NCBI GenBank assembly: GCA_934663595.1 | Contig: CAKUKM010000015.1 | Coordinates: 1 to 53,451 of the forward strand | Source: an uncultured Clostridia bacterium | GTDB taxonomy: Bacteria > Bacillota > Clostridia > Christensenellales > Aristaeellaceae | DNA: 53,451 nt | Direction: 5' to 3' | Part shown: positions 1 through 7,542 of the stretch, piece by piece | Position numbering within the stretch: position 1 is the stretch's first letter | Layout of the letters: each line of letters opens with the position of its first letter | Notes under the pieces: generated by a model | The model's database searches: none | What the model was told of the DNA's origin: nothing | What the model saw: the letters and a program-made list of their open reading frames with translations, nothing else | Made by a program: the position numbers and the translations under genes

Positions 1-70
1 CTTCTACGCGCGCCTGGGCTATCGTGCGCGGGAGGATCTGCGCGAGCGCGCGCATGATTTCGGCGAATAG
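1..70 (+). CDS. GNAT-family N-acetyltransferase, C-terminal end only
   Basis: This is the last 22 codons of a gene that enters from the left edge and stops at TAG 68-70. The reading frame starting at base 2 gives FYARLGYRARED and then DFGE. The FY-x-R-LGY motif is the hallmark of the last strands of GNAT acetyltransferases, which move an acetyl group from acetyl-CoA to an amine. Substrate cannot be told from this fragment. The same 3' end is repeated 151 bp downstream, where the upstream part of the motif is also visible. Confidence 0.6.
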   Translation, partial: FYARLGYRAREDLRERAHDFGE

Positions 71-77
71 GCGCGCT

Positions 78-221
78 GCAGAGGCGGAGGCGCGGGCGTT
101 TGGCGCGCGGCGGGCGATACTGGAATCATTGACCGACGCGCGGCACGAGCGCTTCTACGCGCGCCTGGGCTATCGTGCGCGGGAGGATCTGCGCGAGCGC
201 GCGCATGATTTCGGCGAATAG
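78..221 (+). pseudogene. Duplicated GNAT 3' fragment
   Basis: Bases 78-221 encode about 47 residues matching a GNAT C-terminus: an Ala-rich helix (AEAEARAFGARRAI), a beta strand, then HERFYARLGYRARED to the same DFGE end. It has no start codon or ribosome site of its own. The duplication unit is 151 bp, which is not a multiple of three, so it is out of frame with the preceding copy. The longest frame containing it opens at 24, but its first residues are only the first copy read in another frame. It is best read as a dead tandem duplication. Confidence 0.6.
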
Positions 222-227
222 GCGCGC

Positions 228-256
228 TTGACAGTCCGGCGCGATATGGGTATAAT
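228..256 (+). promoter_or_regulatory. Consensus sigma-70/A promoter for the TSCPD gene
   Basis: TTGACA at 228-233, a 17-bp spacer, and TATAAT at 251-256 form a perfect consensus promoter. Transcription would start near 263. The leader carries a 7-bp stem (296-302 with 308-314, loop AATTC) about 10 bases before the ribosome site of the gene at 336. Confidence 0.85.
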
Positions 257-335
257 AAATAGGAAACGGTTGCGCCATTCGGCGGGCCGCTTGTCGCGGC
301 GCAATTCGCGCCGCCTGAATGGAAGGAGAAGGACA

Positions 336-590
336 ATGTATCAATATAAGACGCAGGGAACGTGCTCGCAGCAGATTCTGATCGATGTAAACGACGACGA
401 TGTGATCGAGAGCGTTCAGTTCATCGGCGGCTGCACCGGAAACACCCAGGGCGTGGCGCGCCTGGTGAAGGGCATGAAGGTGGATGAAGTGATTTCGCGT
501 TTGAAGGGCATTCAGTGCCGCGCGGGCACGTCCTGCCCGGATCAGCTTTCGCGCGCGCTGGAGAAGATGCGCGCTGAACAGAAGGGGTAA
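336..590 (+). CDS. TSCPD domain protein (TIGR03905-like)
   Basis: An 84-residue protein of unknown biochemical role. It has the signature of the small stand-alone TSCPD family: CSQQILIDV near the N-terminus, FIGGCTGNTQG in the middle, and RAGTSCPDQL near the C-terminus (TSCPD about residues 67-71). TSCPD domains are also found at the end of class II ribonucleotide reductases, where cysteine pairs bind metal, so a metal- or redox-binding role is possible here. The start at ATG 336 is chosen because AAGGAGAAGG lies just upstream; a longer frame open from 228 would include the promoter. The next gene begins two bases after the stop. Confidence 0.9.
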   Translation: MYQYKTQGTCSQQILIDVNDDDVIESVQFIGGCTGNTQGVARLVKGMKVDEVISRLKGIQCRAGTSCPDQLSRALEKMRAEQKG

Positions 591-592
591 AA

Positions 593-1240
593 ATGGCGAA
601 TCGAAACGGCTATACGTCGCCCAACGTCGCGCCGCCGTCCCGCAGGAAGCCGGTGCGGCTCACGCGCGGCAGCTTCGGAATCGTGCTGTGCATTCTGATT
701 CCGCCGCTGGGAATACTGTATCTGTGGCGGCTGGGCGTGTTTAAGGTGCGCGGACGCGTGCTGATTACGTCGCTGTCCACGGCGCTGATGGCGCTGGTGA
801 TTTCGCTGATGCTGCCGGTGCGCGGCATTCAGACCGAAACGCCGCTGCCCTCCACGCCCGCGCGCGCGACGCCCGCGCCGGAGGGCGAGGTCAAGACCGC
901 GCTGTCCAACATCGATCAGCTGCTCTATCAGAAGCAGCTCGAGGACGTGGTGGCGCAGGGCGGCTCGGAGCGCGATCTGCTGACCGACGCGGAGCAGCTG
1001 GAGCTGGAGCGCCAGGAGCAGGAGGCCATTCTCAATACGATTGTGTACGCCTACAACGGCAGCGGCGCGCGCTATTACCATGCCGCGCCCGTGTGCGGCA
1101 ATCAGTCCAACGGCCGTAAGCTCACCGTGGGAGAGGCGATGCAGGAGCATCTCGGCGCGTGCGATGTTTGCAACCCGCCGGTATACGGCCTGGGCAGCAG
1201 CACGTTCGTTTCCGGCGATGCAAAGGACGATAATTCCTGA
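593..1240 (+). CDS. Small membrane protein with C-terminal Cys-rich YHxxxC motif
   Basis: 215 residues of unknown function. A basic N-terminal tail (to about residue 25) is followed by two hydrophobic segments (about 29-46 and 56-73), a short Pro/Thr linker, an acidic helical stretch, and a C-terminal motif. That motif reads RYYHAAPVCG, then LTVGEAMQEHLGACDVCNPP. The same spacing (YHxxxC, T-x-x-EA, G-x-CxxC) occurs as a tail on secreted nucleases and other envelope proteins, and looks like a small metal or disulfide module. The gene follows the TSCPD gene by two bases and shares its promoter. Function is not recognised. Confidence 0.75.
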   Translation: MANRNGYTSPNVAPPSRRKPVRLTRGSFGIVLCILIPPLGILYLWRLGVFKVRGRVLITSLSTALMALVISLMLPVRGIQTETPLPSTPARATPAPEGEVKTALSNIDQLLYQKQLEDVVAQGGSERDLLTDAEQLELERQEQEAILNTIVYAYNGSGARYYHAAPVCGNQSNGRKLTVGEAMQEHLGACDVCNPPVYGLGSSTFVSGDAKDDNS

Positions 1241-1289
1241 TTGTGACTGCGATCGTCCAAAATGTACCAGGAAAGTCATAATTAAATCC

Positions 1290-1338
1290 TTGACCTGTCG
1301 ATAGAACCATTTTATCATGTAAGATAGAATGGTTCTAT
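1290..1338 (+). promoter_or_regulatory. Promoter with overlapping inverted repeat (candidate operator)
   Basis: TTGACC at 1290-1295, a 17-bp spacer and TATCAT at 1313-1318 make a good promoter for the gene at 1393. A perfect 11-bp inverted repeat, ATAGAACCATT at 1301-1311 and its complement at 1328-1338, brackets the -10 box. One arm sits in the spacer and the other just after the start point. This is where a dimeric repressor would bind; no matching regulator lies next to it. Confidence 0.65.
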
Positions 1339-1392
1339 GTGTTTGTAAGCATTCCATCCAATAATGCTGCTCCCGAAGGAGGAGAAGAGCGA

Positions 1393-2847
1393 ATGTTTTG
1401 TTCATACTGTGGAAAAACCCTTTTGAATAATCCCCAGACGTGCCCGTATTGCCATATGCCGGTCGGGGAAAGCCATTTTGACGGGTCGCCCTATACGTCC
1501 GCGCAGCCGCGCATGCGGCCCGGTCAGGAGGCTCCGCGCCCCGCGCCGCGCCGCTACACACCGCCCGTCTATGCGCCGGATGAGGAGATGTATTCCCGCA
1601 CCGGCTATCGCGCGTTCGAGTCGGAGGAGGCCGGCGAAACGCCCCAGCAGGCGATTCACGAGGAGACGCAGGCCGCCGAGGAGCGCGTGGACGAGCTGCT
1701 GGAGCAGGAGCCCGCGACGGATATGGACGAGTTCAAGCCGCGCCCGATCGAGGTGACCGAGCAGGCGGGCATCAGTCCGGACGTGAGCGAGATCATTTCG
1801 CGCATGGAGGCGGAGCCGCAGCGCCGGTTCAGCCGCCGCCGCAAGGCGGATTACGACGATTACGAGAACGCGGTGGAGGAAGAAACCCCGACCGCGCCGA
1901 CCGGCCTGAGCGCGTCCGGCGATCAGGAGGAGGTCTTTGAGGACATCGACGACGAGGAGATGGACGAACTGCGCCATTCCGGCTTTGGCCTAAAGCAGGT
2001 GCTGCGCATTGCGGTGGTGCTCGCGGTGGCGGCGGCGGTGTTCATCGGCGTGGTTTCGGGGGTGCGTTACATGCGTTCGAACCAGTCCAACGCGCCGATC
2101 GAGAACGTGCGCGAGGATATTTATAATCAGGGCGTTGAGATGATCAAGCAGCACGCGAGCGATGAAAACCGCACGGAGGTGCTGAATGCGTACACGTCCG
2201 CCGGCAACAGCCTGACCGCGCTGATGGCGGAGCTGGACAAGGATTCCGCCGCGCTTACCGCGCTGCTGCCCGACGACGCGACCGACAACGAAAAGCTGTT
2301 CGGCGATGCGCTGACCAAGATCGAGGGCAATATTGCGAACTGCATTACGTCCGACGCGCTGGCGCTGTCCACGAAGGATGAGACGGCGGTGGCCGAATCG
2401 AACCAGCGCTGGCAGGTGGTGGACAATTCGATTGCGATGCTGGAGGCCGCGAAGAGCGCGACCGAGCTGACTGCGATTATCAACGGCGAGAAGGTCGACG
2501 TCAAGCAGGCCGAGCCGGAAGCGACGCCCACGCCCGCGCCGAATTACAACACGCTTTCGAAGGGCGATAAGTCCAACGAGGTGCTCGACATGCAGAATCG
2601 CCTGTGGGAGCTGGGCTTCCTGCTCGACGACCGCGACGGCAACTTCGGCAGCAAGACGCAGACGGCGGTGAAGATGTTCCAGCAGGCGGCGGGGCTTTCG
2701 ATCACCGGCATTGCGGACGGCGAGACGCTCGCGCGCCTGTATGCGGACGACGCGCCGCGCACCGCGATGGCGCAGGCCACGCCCGAACCGGCCGCGCAGG
2801 ATACGCCCGCGCCGGAAGTGACGGACGAGCCGGCGGCAACCGAATAA
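1393..2847 (+). CDS. Zinc-ribbon, single-pass membrane protein with peptidoglycan-binding domain
   Basis: 484 residues. Residues 2-20 form a zinc ribbon (CSYC and CPYC pairs). A long acidic, Pro-rich cytoplasmic region follows to about 210, then one membrane helix (about 218-240), an alpha-helical extracellular region, and a PG_binding_1 domain (about 378-445, with SNEVLDMQNRLWELGF and DGNFGSKTQTAVKMFQ). The tail is Pro/Ala/Thr-rich. The layout places a metal-binding head inside and a wall-binding domain outside, so a role in sensing or anchoring the wall is plausible but inferred. Start ATG 1393 follows AGGAGGAGAAG; an in-frame ATG at 1339 lies in the putative operator and lacks a ribosome site. 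Confidence 0.8.
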   Translation: MFCSYCGKTLLNNPQTCPYCHMPVGESHFDGSPYTSAQPRMRPGQEAPRPAPRRYTPPVYAPDEEMYSRTGYRAFESEEAGETPQQAIHEETQAAEERVDELLEQEPATDMDEFKPRPIEVTEQAGISPDVSEIISRMEAEPQRRFSRRRKADYDDYENAVEEETPTAPTGLSASGDQEEVFEDIDDEEMDELRHSGFGLKQVLRIAVVLAVAAAVFIGVVSGVRYMRSNQSNAPIENVREDIYNQGVEMIKQHASDENRTEVLNAYTSAGNSLTALMAELDKDSAALTALLPDDATDNEKLFGDALTKIEGNIANCITSDALALSTKDETAVAESNQRWQVVDNSIAMLEAAKSATELTAIINGEKVDVKQAEPEATPTPAPNYNTLSKGDKSNEVLDMQNRLWELGFLLDDRDGNFGSKTQTAVKMFQQAAGLSITGIADGETLARLYADDAPRTAMAQATPEPAAQDTPAPEVTDEPAATE

Positions 2848-2853
2848 ACCATT

Positions 2854-2891
2854 CAGAAAGCGATTCCGCGTGCGAACGGGATCGCTTTCTG
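2854..2891 (+). terminator. Stem-loop after the zinc-ribbon gene
   Basis: An 11-bp perfect stem (2854-2864 with 2881-2891) lies between this gene and the HAD gene. No T-run follows, so it may be a weak terminator or an attenuator between cistrons. Confidence 0.5.
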
Positions 2892-2911
2892 CGCTGTAAA
2901 GGAGAATGACC

Positions 2912-3820
2912 ATGCCCAAACCGATCGTTGCGCTGATTTACGACTTCGACAAGACGCTTTCTCCGAAGGACATGCAGGAATATTCGTTTCTGCCGGGCAT
3001 TCGCGTGGATCCGGATCAGTTCTGGGGCCTCTGCCGCGATTTTGCGGAGGAGCACCAGATGGACGGCGTGCTGACATACATGTATCTGATGAAGAAAATG
3101 GCGCAGGGGGAACTGGATCTTTCGCGCGAAAAGCTGAACGAGCTCGGGCGCGACGTGGGCTTTTTCCCGGGCGTGGAGAGCTGGTTTGAGCGAATCAACC
3201 GAATCGGCGAGGAAAGCGGCGTACAGGTCGAGCATTACATCATTTCGTCGGGGCTGACGGACATCATTCGCGGCTCGGCGATCGGCGATCAGTTCAAGGC
3301 GATCTTTGCCGCGTCGTTTTGCTATGATGCGGCGGGGCAGCCGGTCTGGCCGTCGATGACGGTGAATTACACGAACAAGACGCAATACCTGTTTCGAATC
3401 AACAAGGGCATTCTGGACGTGACGAACGATCGCGATTTGAACGCGTACACGCCCGAATACATGCGCCGTGTGCCGTTTACGAACATGATTTACATCGGCG
3501 ACGGCCTGACCGACGTGCCCTGCATGAAGATGACGAAGCAGAAGGGCGGCTATTCGATCGTGGTGCACGCGCCGGGAAAGACCGAAACGGCGGACGACAT
3601 GCTGCTGCAGGGCCGCGCGGACTTTTCCTGCGAGGCCGATTACCGCGAGGGCAGCGAGATCGAGCAGGTGGTTACGCTGCTGATGCGCCGCATTCTGGCC
3701 ACCAGCGACCTGTCCTATTACCACGCGAGGCAGATTCAGAAGGCGCACGCGCGGCGCGGCGAGCAGACGCCGCTGAATATTCCGCTGCGCGGCGGCCTGA
3801 TGGAGGAAGCGCCGGAATAA
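2912..3820 (+). CDS. HAD-superfamily hydrolase, phosphoserine-phosphatase-like
   Basis: 302 residues, predicted cytoplasmic phosphatase. Motif I is DFDKTLS (Asp11 nucleophile, Asp13 general acid), followed by a helical cap region starting at about residue 20. Motif II/III region includes YIISSGLTDII, and motif IV is YIGDGLTDVPCMK. Substrate is unknown; the closest general resemblance is to the phosphoserine phosphatase-like branch of HAD. ATG 2912 is preferred over ATG 2906 because AAAGGAG ends at 2904, too close to the earlier codon. Converges on the minus-strand MBL gene with a shared terminator. Confidence 0.85.
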   Translation: MPKPIVALIYDFDKTLSPKDMQEYSFLPGIRVDPDQFWGLCRDFAEEHQMDGVLTYMYLMKKMAQGELDLSREKLNELGRDVGFFPGVESWFERINRIGEESGVQVEHYIISSGLTDIIRGSAIGDQFKAIFAASFCYDAAGQPVWPSMTVNYTNKTQYLFRINKGILDVTNDRDLNAYTPEYMRRVPFTNMIYIGDGLTDVPCMKMTKQKGGYSIVVHAPGKTETADDMLLQGRADFSCEADYREGSEIEQVVTLLMRRILATSDLSYYHARQIQKAHARRGEQTPLNIPLRGGLMEEAPE

Positions 3821-3824
3821 AACC

Positions 3825-3863
3825 AAACCGCCCGCCGCAATCCCATTTCGCGGCGGGCGGTTT
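3825..3863. terminator. Bidirectional terminator
   Basis: A 14-bp perfect stem (3825-3838 with 3850-3863) with an 11-base loop, flanked by AAA on one side and TTT on the other. It separates convergent genes ending at 3820 and 3878. Confidence 0.85.
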
Positions 3864-3877
3864 GTATTGGGGGAGAA

Positions 3878-4678
3878 TCAATACTCAATGATCGAGCCGG
3901 GCATGGCCCAATCGACGGGGATGGAGAGGCGTTTGCGCGCTTCCTCGAGCGCGGCGGCGCGCTTCGGCTCGTAGGTATGGGTGAGCAGCAGATGGCCGAC
4001 CTGCGCCTCGGTCGCGACGCGAGAGGCCTCGATCGCACTGGAATGGCGGCAGGTGGTATCCGCGATCGGCGGAACCGGGCCCGCACCAAACGACGCTTCA
4101 TGCACGAGCAGATCGACGTGATCGAAGAATTTGCCGAATTCGCTGCGGTATTTCGTGTCGCCGGTCAGGCCGACGGTCGATCCGGTTTCGCGATCGGTGA
4201 AGCGATAGCAGAGGCCGGGCACCGCGTGATCGGAATTCATGATGTCCACATGGTAGCGCGGGTGCTCATAGGTGCATTCGCCCTCGAGCTCGACCAGCTT
4301 CGGCATTTTTGCGACGGCCTGATTCAGATCCTTCGGCTGATCGAACACGATTTGCAGCGCGAGCTCGACCGCGCGGCGCAGCATCGCCCGATGACCCACG
4401 ATGGTGAGGCCGCTCAAATCGCCCGAGCGATGCTCGGCCGCCATGCGCACCTGCCAGTAATGCAGAATCGGCGCGAGACCCAGGCAGTGATCGGCGTGCA
4501 GGTGCGTAAAGAAGATCGTATTGACGTTCAGGGGATCGATTCCGGCATTCAGCATTTGCAGAATGCCGCTGGAGCACGCGTCGATCAGCGCGCAATCGCC
4601 GAGCAGGTAGCAGGAATTGTCGTTGTGCGCGGTGACATGCCAATCGGCGGAGCCCAGAACGCGGAGCGTGGATTTCAT
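3878..4678 (-). CDS. Metallo-beta-lactamase-fold hydrolase (RNase Z-like)
   Basis: 266 residues. The metal site is clear: THLHADH (His59, His61, Asp63, His64), then MNSDHAVP, GLTGDTKY and a C-terminal LLLTHTYEP. This arrangement is that of the RNase Z/ElaC-type MBL hydrolases. The protein lacks the long flexible arm of true tRNA-maturing RNase Z, so phosphodiesterase activity on a small molecule is equally possible, and fits the neighbouring importer and glycerophosphodiesterase. It follows the Cof-type gene by 60 bases, which hold a 7-bp stem (4701-4707 with 4725-4731) and the AGGAGG site. Confidence 0.85.
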   Translation of the reverse strand: MKSTLRVLGSADWHVTAHNDNSCYLLGDCALIDACSSGILQMLNAGIDPLNVNTIFFTHLHADHCLGLAPILHYWQVRMAAEHRSGDLSGLTIVGHRAMLRRAVELALQIVFDQPKDLNQAVAKMPKLVELEGECTYEHPRYHVDIMNSDHAVPGLCYRFTDRETGSTVGLTGDTKYRSEFGKFFDHVDLLVHEASFGAGPVPPIADTTCRHSSAIEASRVATEAQVGHLLLTHTYEPKRAAALEEARKRLSIPVDWAMPGSIIEY

Positions 4679-4738
4679 GATCGTTTCCTCCTATAATCAG
4701 GGCGCGGTTCGGAATGGTTTTCCGCCGCGCCGCTTTGT

Positions 4739-5569
4739 TTATTTTAATACATGTTCCTCCAGATAGACGGCCACGCCGTCCTCCGAATTGCGCCCGGTCA
4801 CGGCGGTTGCGTGCTCCTTCAGCGCGGGAACGGCGTTGCCCATCGCCACGGCCGTGCCGGCGGCGTCCATGAGCTTTACGTCGTTTCCGCCGTCGCCGAA
4901 GGCAATCGCTTCGTCGGGCGAGATTCCCAAATGCGCGCACAGCATTTTTAGCGCCCGACCCTTGTCGGCCAGAATATGCGTGATTTCAAAATTGATACCC
5001 AGCGAGGTCGAAATTTCGAAATCGCCGGTCGCGAGCAGCGGCTCGATCGCGCGCTGACGCATATCCTTCGGGCAATCGAACACGCTGAGCTTTTCCAGAC
5101 ACGGCGCGCCGGCGTCGAGGAATTCGTGAATATCGTCCACGACGATGCCCTTGCCCTGGCCCAGATATTCGCGGTGCCACGGCGCCTTCAGCCGCGCGGG
5201 CCACTGCAGCCAGCGCTCGCGGTCCATCAGGATATCGTCTTTGACGAACCATTCGGTGAGGCAGCCCGTGGGCTCGACGACCTCCCACGCCTTTCGCGCG
5301 AGACGCTCGGGCAGATATGCGGTGAATAGATGCTCGCCGGTCTTCAAATCGATGCAGGAGCCGCCGTTGCTGGTGATCGCGTAATCGAAATCGAGCTCGT
5401 CAATCGCCTTCGGCAGCACGCACAGCACGCGGCCGGTGCAGGCGCAGAGCTTGATTCCCTGCGCCTTCAGCGCCTTCAGCGCCGCGCGATTGCGCTCGCT
5501 TACGGTAAAATGATCGTCCTCTAGCAGCGTGCCGTCCAGATCCGTGACAAATAATTTGGGGTGAATCAT
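4739..5569 (-). CDS. Cof-type HAD-IIB sugar phosphatase
   Basis: 276 residues. Motif I TDLDGTLLEDD near the N-terminus, a type IIB cap in the middle, then the family's C-terminal AFGDGGNDVKLMDAAG. These enzymes dephosphorylate sugar phosphates, FMN or similar phosphoesters in the cytoplasm. ATG 5569 abuts the stop codon of the upstream permease gene with no gap, so translation is presumably coupled. The link to the importer suggests it acts on the imported substrate after phosphorylation, or on an imported phosphate ester; this is inference. Confidence 0.88.
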   Translation of the reverse strand: MIHPKLFVTDLDGTLLEDDHFTVSERNRAALKALKAQGIKLCACTGRVLCVLPKAIDELDFDYAITSNGGSCIDLKTGEHLFTAYLPERLARKAWEVVEPTGCLTEWFVKDDILMDRERWLQWPARLKAPWHREYLGQGKGIVVDDIHEFLDAGAPCLEKLSVFDCPKDMRQRAIEPLLATGDFEISTSLGINFEITHILADKGRALKMLCAHLGISPDEAIAFGDGGNDVKLMDAAGTAVAMGNAVPALKEHATAVTGRNSEDGVAVYLEEHVLK

Positions 5570-6433
5570 TTATTTCATAGCCGCCTTTGTAAATCCGCTG
5601 AGCATGTGCTTCTGGAACAGCGCAAACACGATGAATACCGGAATGACCGAGAGCAGCACGCCCGCCATAATCTGATGGTAGTTGTTGGTGATTTCGCCGC
5701 CATAGGACGTGCGCAGCTTCTGGATACCGACGGTGAGCAGATACATGTTCTGCTCCTTGATGATGACCTTCGGCCAGAAATAGTTGTTCCAGCCGCCCAT
5801 GAACGCCGTCAGCGCGACGGTGATGACCGTGGGCTTGCACATCGGCACCATGATGCGGAAGATCGTTCCGAATTTGCCCATGCCGTCGACATGCGCGGCT
5901 TCGATGTAGCTGTCGTCGATCGTCATGAACGCCTGGCGGAGCAGGAAGATCGTGTAGGACGACACGCATCCGGCGATCCAGATGCCCCAGTAGCTGTTCA
6001 TCAGGCCCACGCGGGCGATGACGATGTACAGCGGGATGAACGTGACCTGCAGCGGAATCATCATTGCGCCCAGCACGATGATGAACAGCAGGTGCTTGCC
6101 ATGGAAGCGGCCCTTCGAGAACGCGTACGCCGCCATGATGCCTAAGACCAGCTCGCTGGCCATCTGCATCGCGGTGACGACCGCGGTATTGAGCATATAC
6201 CGGAAGAACGGCACGCTGTCGACGACGTATTTAAAGTTCTGGAACTGCATTTTCGCCGGCCAGAACACGAGCTTTGCGCCCATCGTTTCCGCCTCGGTTT
6301 TCAGCGCCGTGGAGACCATCCAGAACAGCGGGAAGACCATGATTACCGTAATGATCACGGCCAGAATCGTGCGGATGACCGTGCCGACCGTCAGCGGCGC
6401 GCGCAGCTGGCGGGGATAAGTTTTCTTTGCCAT
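5570..6433 (-). CDS. Carbohydrate ABC transporter permease, MalG/UgpE-like
   Basis: 287 residues, with about six membrane helices. The coupling (EAA) loop reads EAAHVDGMGKFGTIFRIMVP, as expected for the sugar-importer class, and contacts the ATPase in the cytoplasm. The N-terminal region up to the first helix is short, typical of MalG-type subunits. It lies 13 bp after the partner permease and has an AAGGAGG site. No ATPase gene is present nearby; such systems often share one multi-use ATPase encoded elsewhere. Confidence 0.93.
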   Translation of the reverse strand: MAKKTYPRQLRAPLTVGTVIRTILAVIITVIMVFPLFWMVSTALKTEAETMGAKLVFWPAKMQFQNFKYVVDSVPFFRYMLNTAVVTAMQMASELVLGIMAAYAFSKGRFHGKHLLFIIVLGAMMIPLQVTFIPLYIVIARVGLMNSYWGIWIAGCVSSYTIFLLRQAFMTIDDSYIEAAHVDGMGKFGTIFRIMVPMCKPTVITVALTAFMGGWNNYFWPKVIIKEQNMYLLTVGIQKLRTSYGGEITNNYHQIMAGVLLSVIPVFIVFALFQKHMLSGFTKAAMK

Positions 6434-6446
6434 TTCGCTCGCCTCC

Positions 6447-7394
6447 TTATGCCTCGTAGTGGACGTTCTTGTTCGTGATGCGCATCGTGGACGCCGTGAT
6501 GATCAGCAGGATCACGAAGAACAGCAGCGCAACCACGCTCGCGCGATCCAGACGGTTGTCGTCAAACGCCAGACGGTAGATATAGTAAACCATAACCTCC
6601 GTCTTCTGGCGCGGGCCGCCGCCGGTCATGACGTCGACCGACTGATAGACCTTCATGGAGCTGATGAACGTGGTGATGAACAGGAACAAAGTCGTCGGCG
6701 AAAGCAGAGGCAGCGTGATATAGCGGAACTGCTGCACGCCGGTCGCGCCGTCGAGCGAGGAGGCCTCGTAGTAATCCTTCGAGATGCCCAGCAGCGCGGA
6801 GAGGTAAATCATCATGCAATAGCCGACGCCGTGCCAGCCGGTCAGAATCAGAATCGTGACCAGTGCCATGTTGCCGTCGCCGAGCCAGTTGATGTGGTTC
6901 GTGACGCCGACCCACTCCAGCATGCGGTTGATTACGCCGTAATCGGTGTTGAACATCCACAGGAAGATGATGCCGCATGTGGACATCGCGATATAGCGCG
7001 GCATGAAGATCAGCGCGCGCATCGCGGCGAACGGCTTGGTCAGGCGCTTGAACAGGTGCGCCAGTGCAAGGCCGAGGCCCAGGTCGATCAGGATGTTGAA
7101 GAACGTGTAGATGAACGTGACCTTCATCGAATTGCCGAGGTATTTCACCGAGGTCTTCGCCGTGAACAGCCACTGCCAGTTCTTCATGCCGACGTAGGAG
7201 TATTCGCGGCTGGTCAGGCGCCAGTCGGTGAAGCTGATGCGGATCAGCTCGGCGATCGGATAATACGTGATCAGCACCAGCAGCAGCACCGCCGGCAGCG
7301 CCATCAGGAAATCCGACCAGTAATAACGTTCCGGACGCAGCGTAATCGTGCGATTGCCGACGGTCATGCTGCGCCCTTTCTTGTGTTTGAACAT
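6447..7394 (-). CDS. Carbohydrate ABC transporter permease, MalF/UgpA-like
   Basis: 315 residues with six or so membrane helices and an EAA loop EASSLDGATGVQQFRYITLP. It pairs with the MalG-like gene downstream. ATG 7394 is chosen because AAGGAG lies nine bases upstream; the frame stays open to 7448, but the extra residues have no ribosome site. A stem-loop separates it from the binding-protein gene and probably sets a higher level of that protein. Confidence 0.92.
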   Translation of the reverse strand: MFKHKKGRSMTVGNRTITLRPERYYWSDFLMALPAVLLLVLITYYPIAELIRISFTDWRLTSREYSYVGMKNWQWLFTAKTSVKYLGNSMKVTFIYTFFNILIDLGLGLALAHLFKRLTKPFAAMRALIFMPRYIAMSTCGIIFLWMFNTDYGVINRMLEWVGVTNHINWLGDGNMALVTILILTGWHGVGYCMMIYLSALLGISKDYYEASSLDGATGVQQFRYITLPLLSPTTLFLFITTFISSMKVYQSVDVMTGGGPRQKTEVMVYYIYRLAFDDNRLDRASVVALLFFVILLIITASTMRITNKNVHYEA

Positions 7395-7494
7395 GGTTTT
7401 CAACTCCTTGAGCATTCTTGGCGCGATATTCGCCCAGAGCTCGTGCATCGATTTGCCGATTCACGAGCTCCAAACGACATTTCACGAAAAGTCC

Positions 7495-7514
7495 GGAGAC
7501 GGTTGCCCGTCTCC
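7495..7514 (-). terminator. Intercistronic stem-loop in the importer operon
   Basis: Read on the minus strand, GGAGACGG-GCAA-CCGTCTCC is an 8-bp perfect stem followed shortly by CTTTTC. It lies after the binding-protein stop and before the first permease. Partial terminators or RNA-stabilising stems in this position are common in binding-protein operons. Confidence 0.65.
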
Positions 7515-7542
7515 AGACCTTGAATCGAGATTGCGGTTTGAA

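Larger units (their letters stand above)
1..228. repeat. Tandem duplication, 151-bp period
   Basis: Bases 1-77 and 152-228 are identical by eye, and the first copy is cut by the window edge. The repeat ends exactly at the -35 box of the next promoter. The unit is the end of the GNAT gene plus about seven bases after its stop. Confidence 0.85.

Noticed and set aside
7394..7448. Longer N-terminus for the MalF-like permease
   Set aside because: AAGGAG is placed correctly for ATG 7394 and lies within the extension, so the extra 18 codons are leader.
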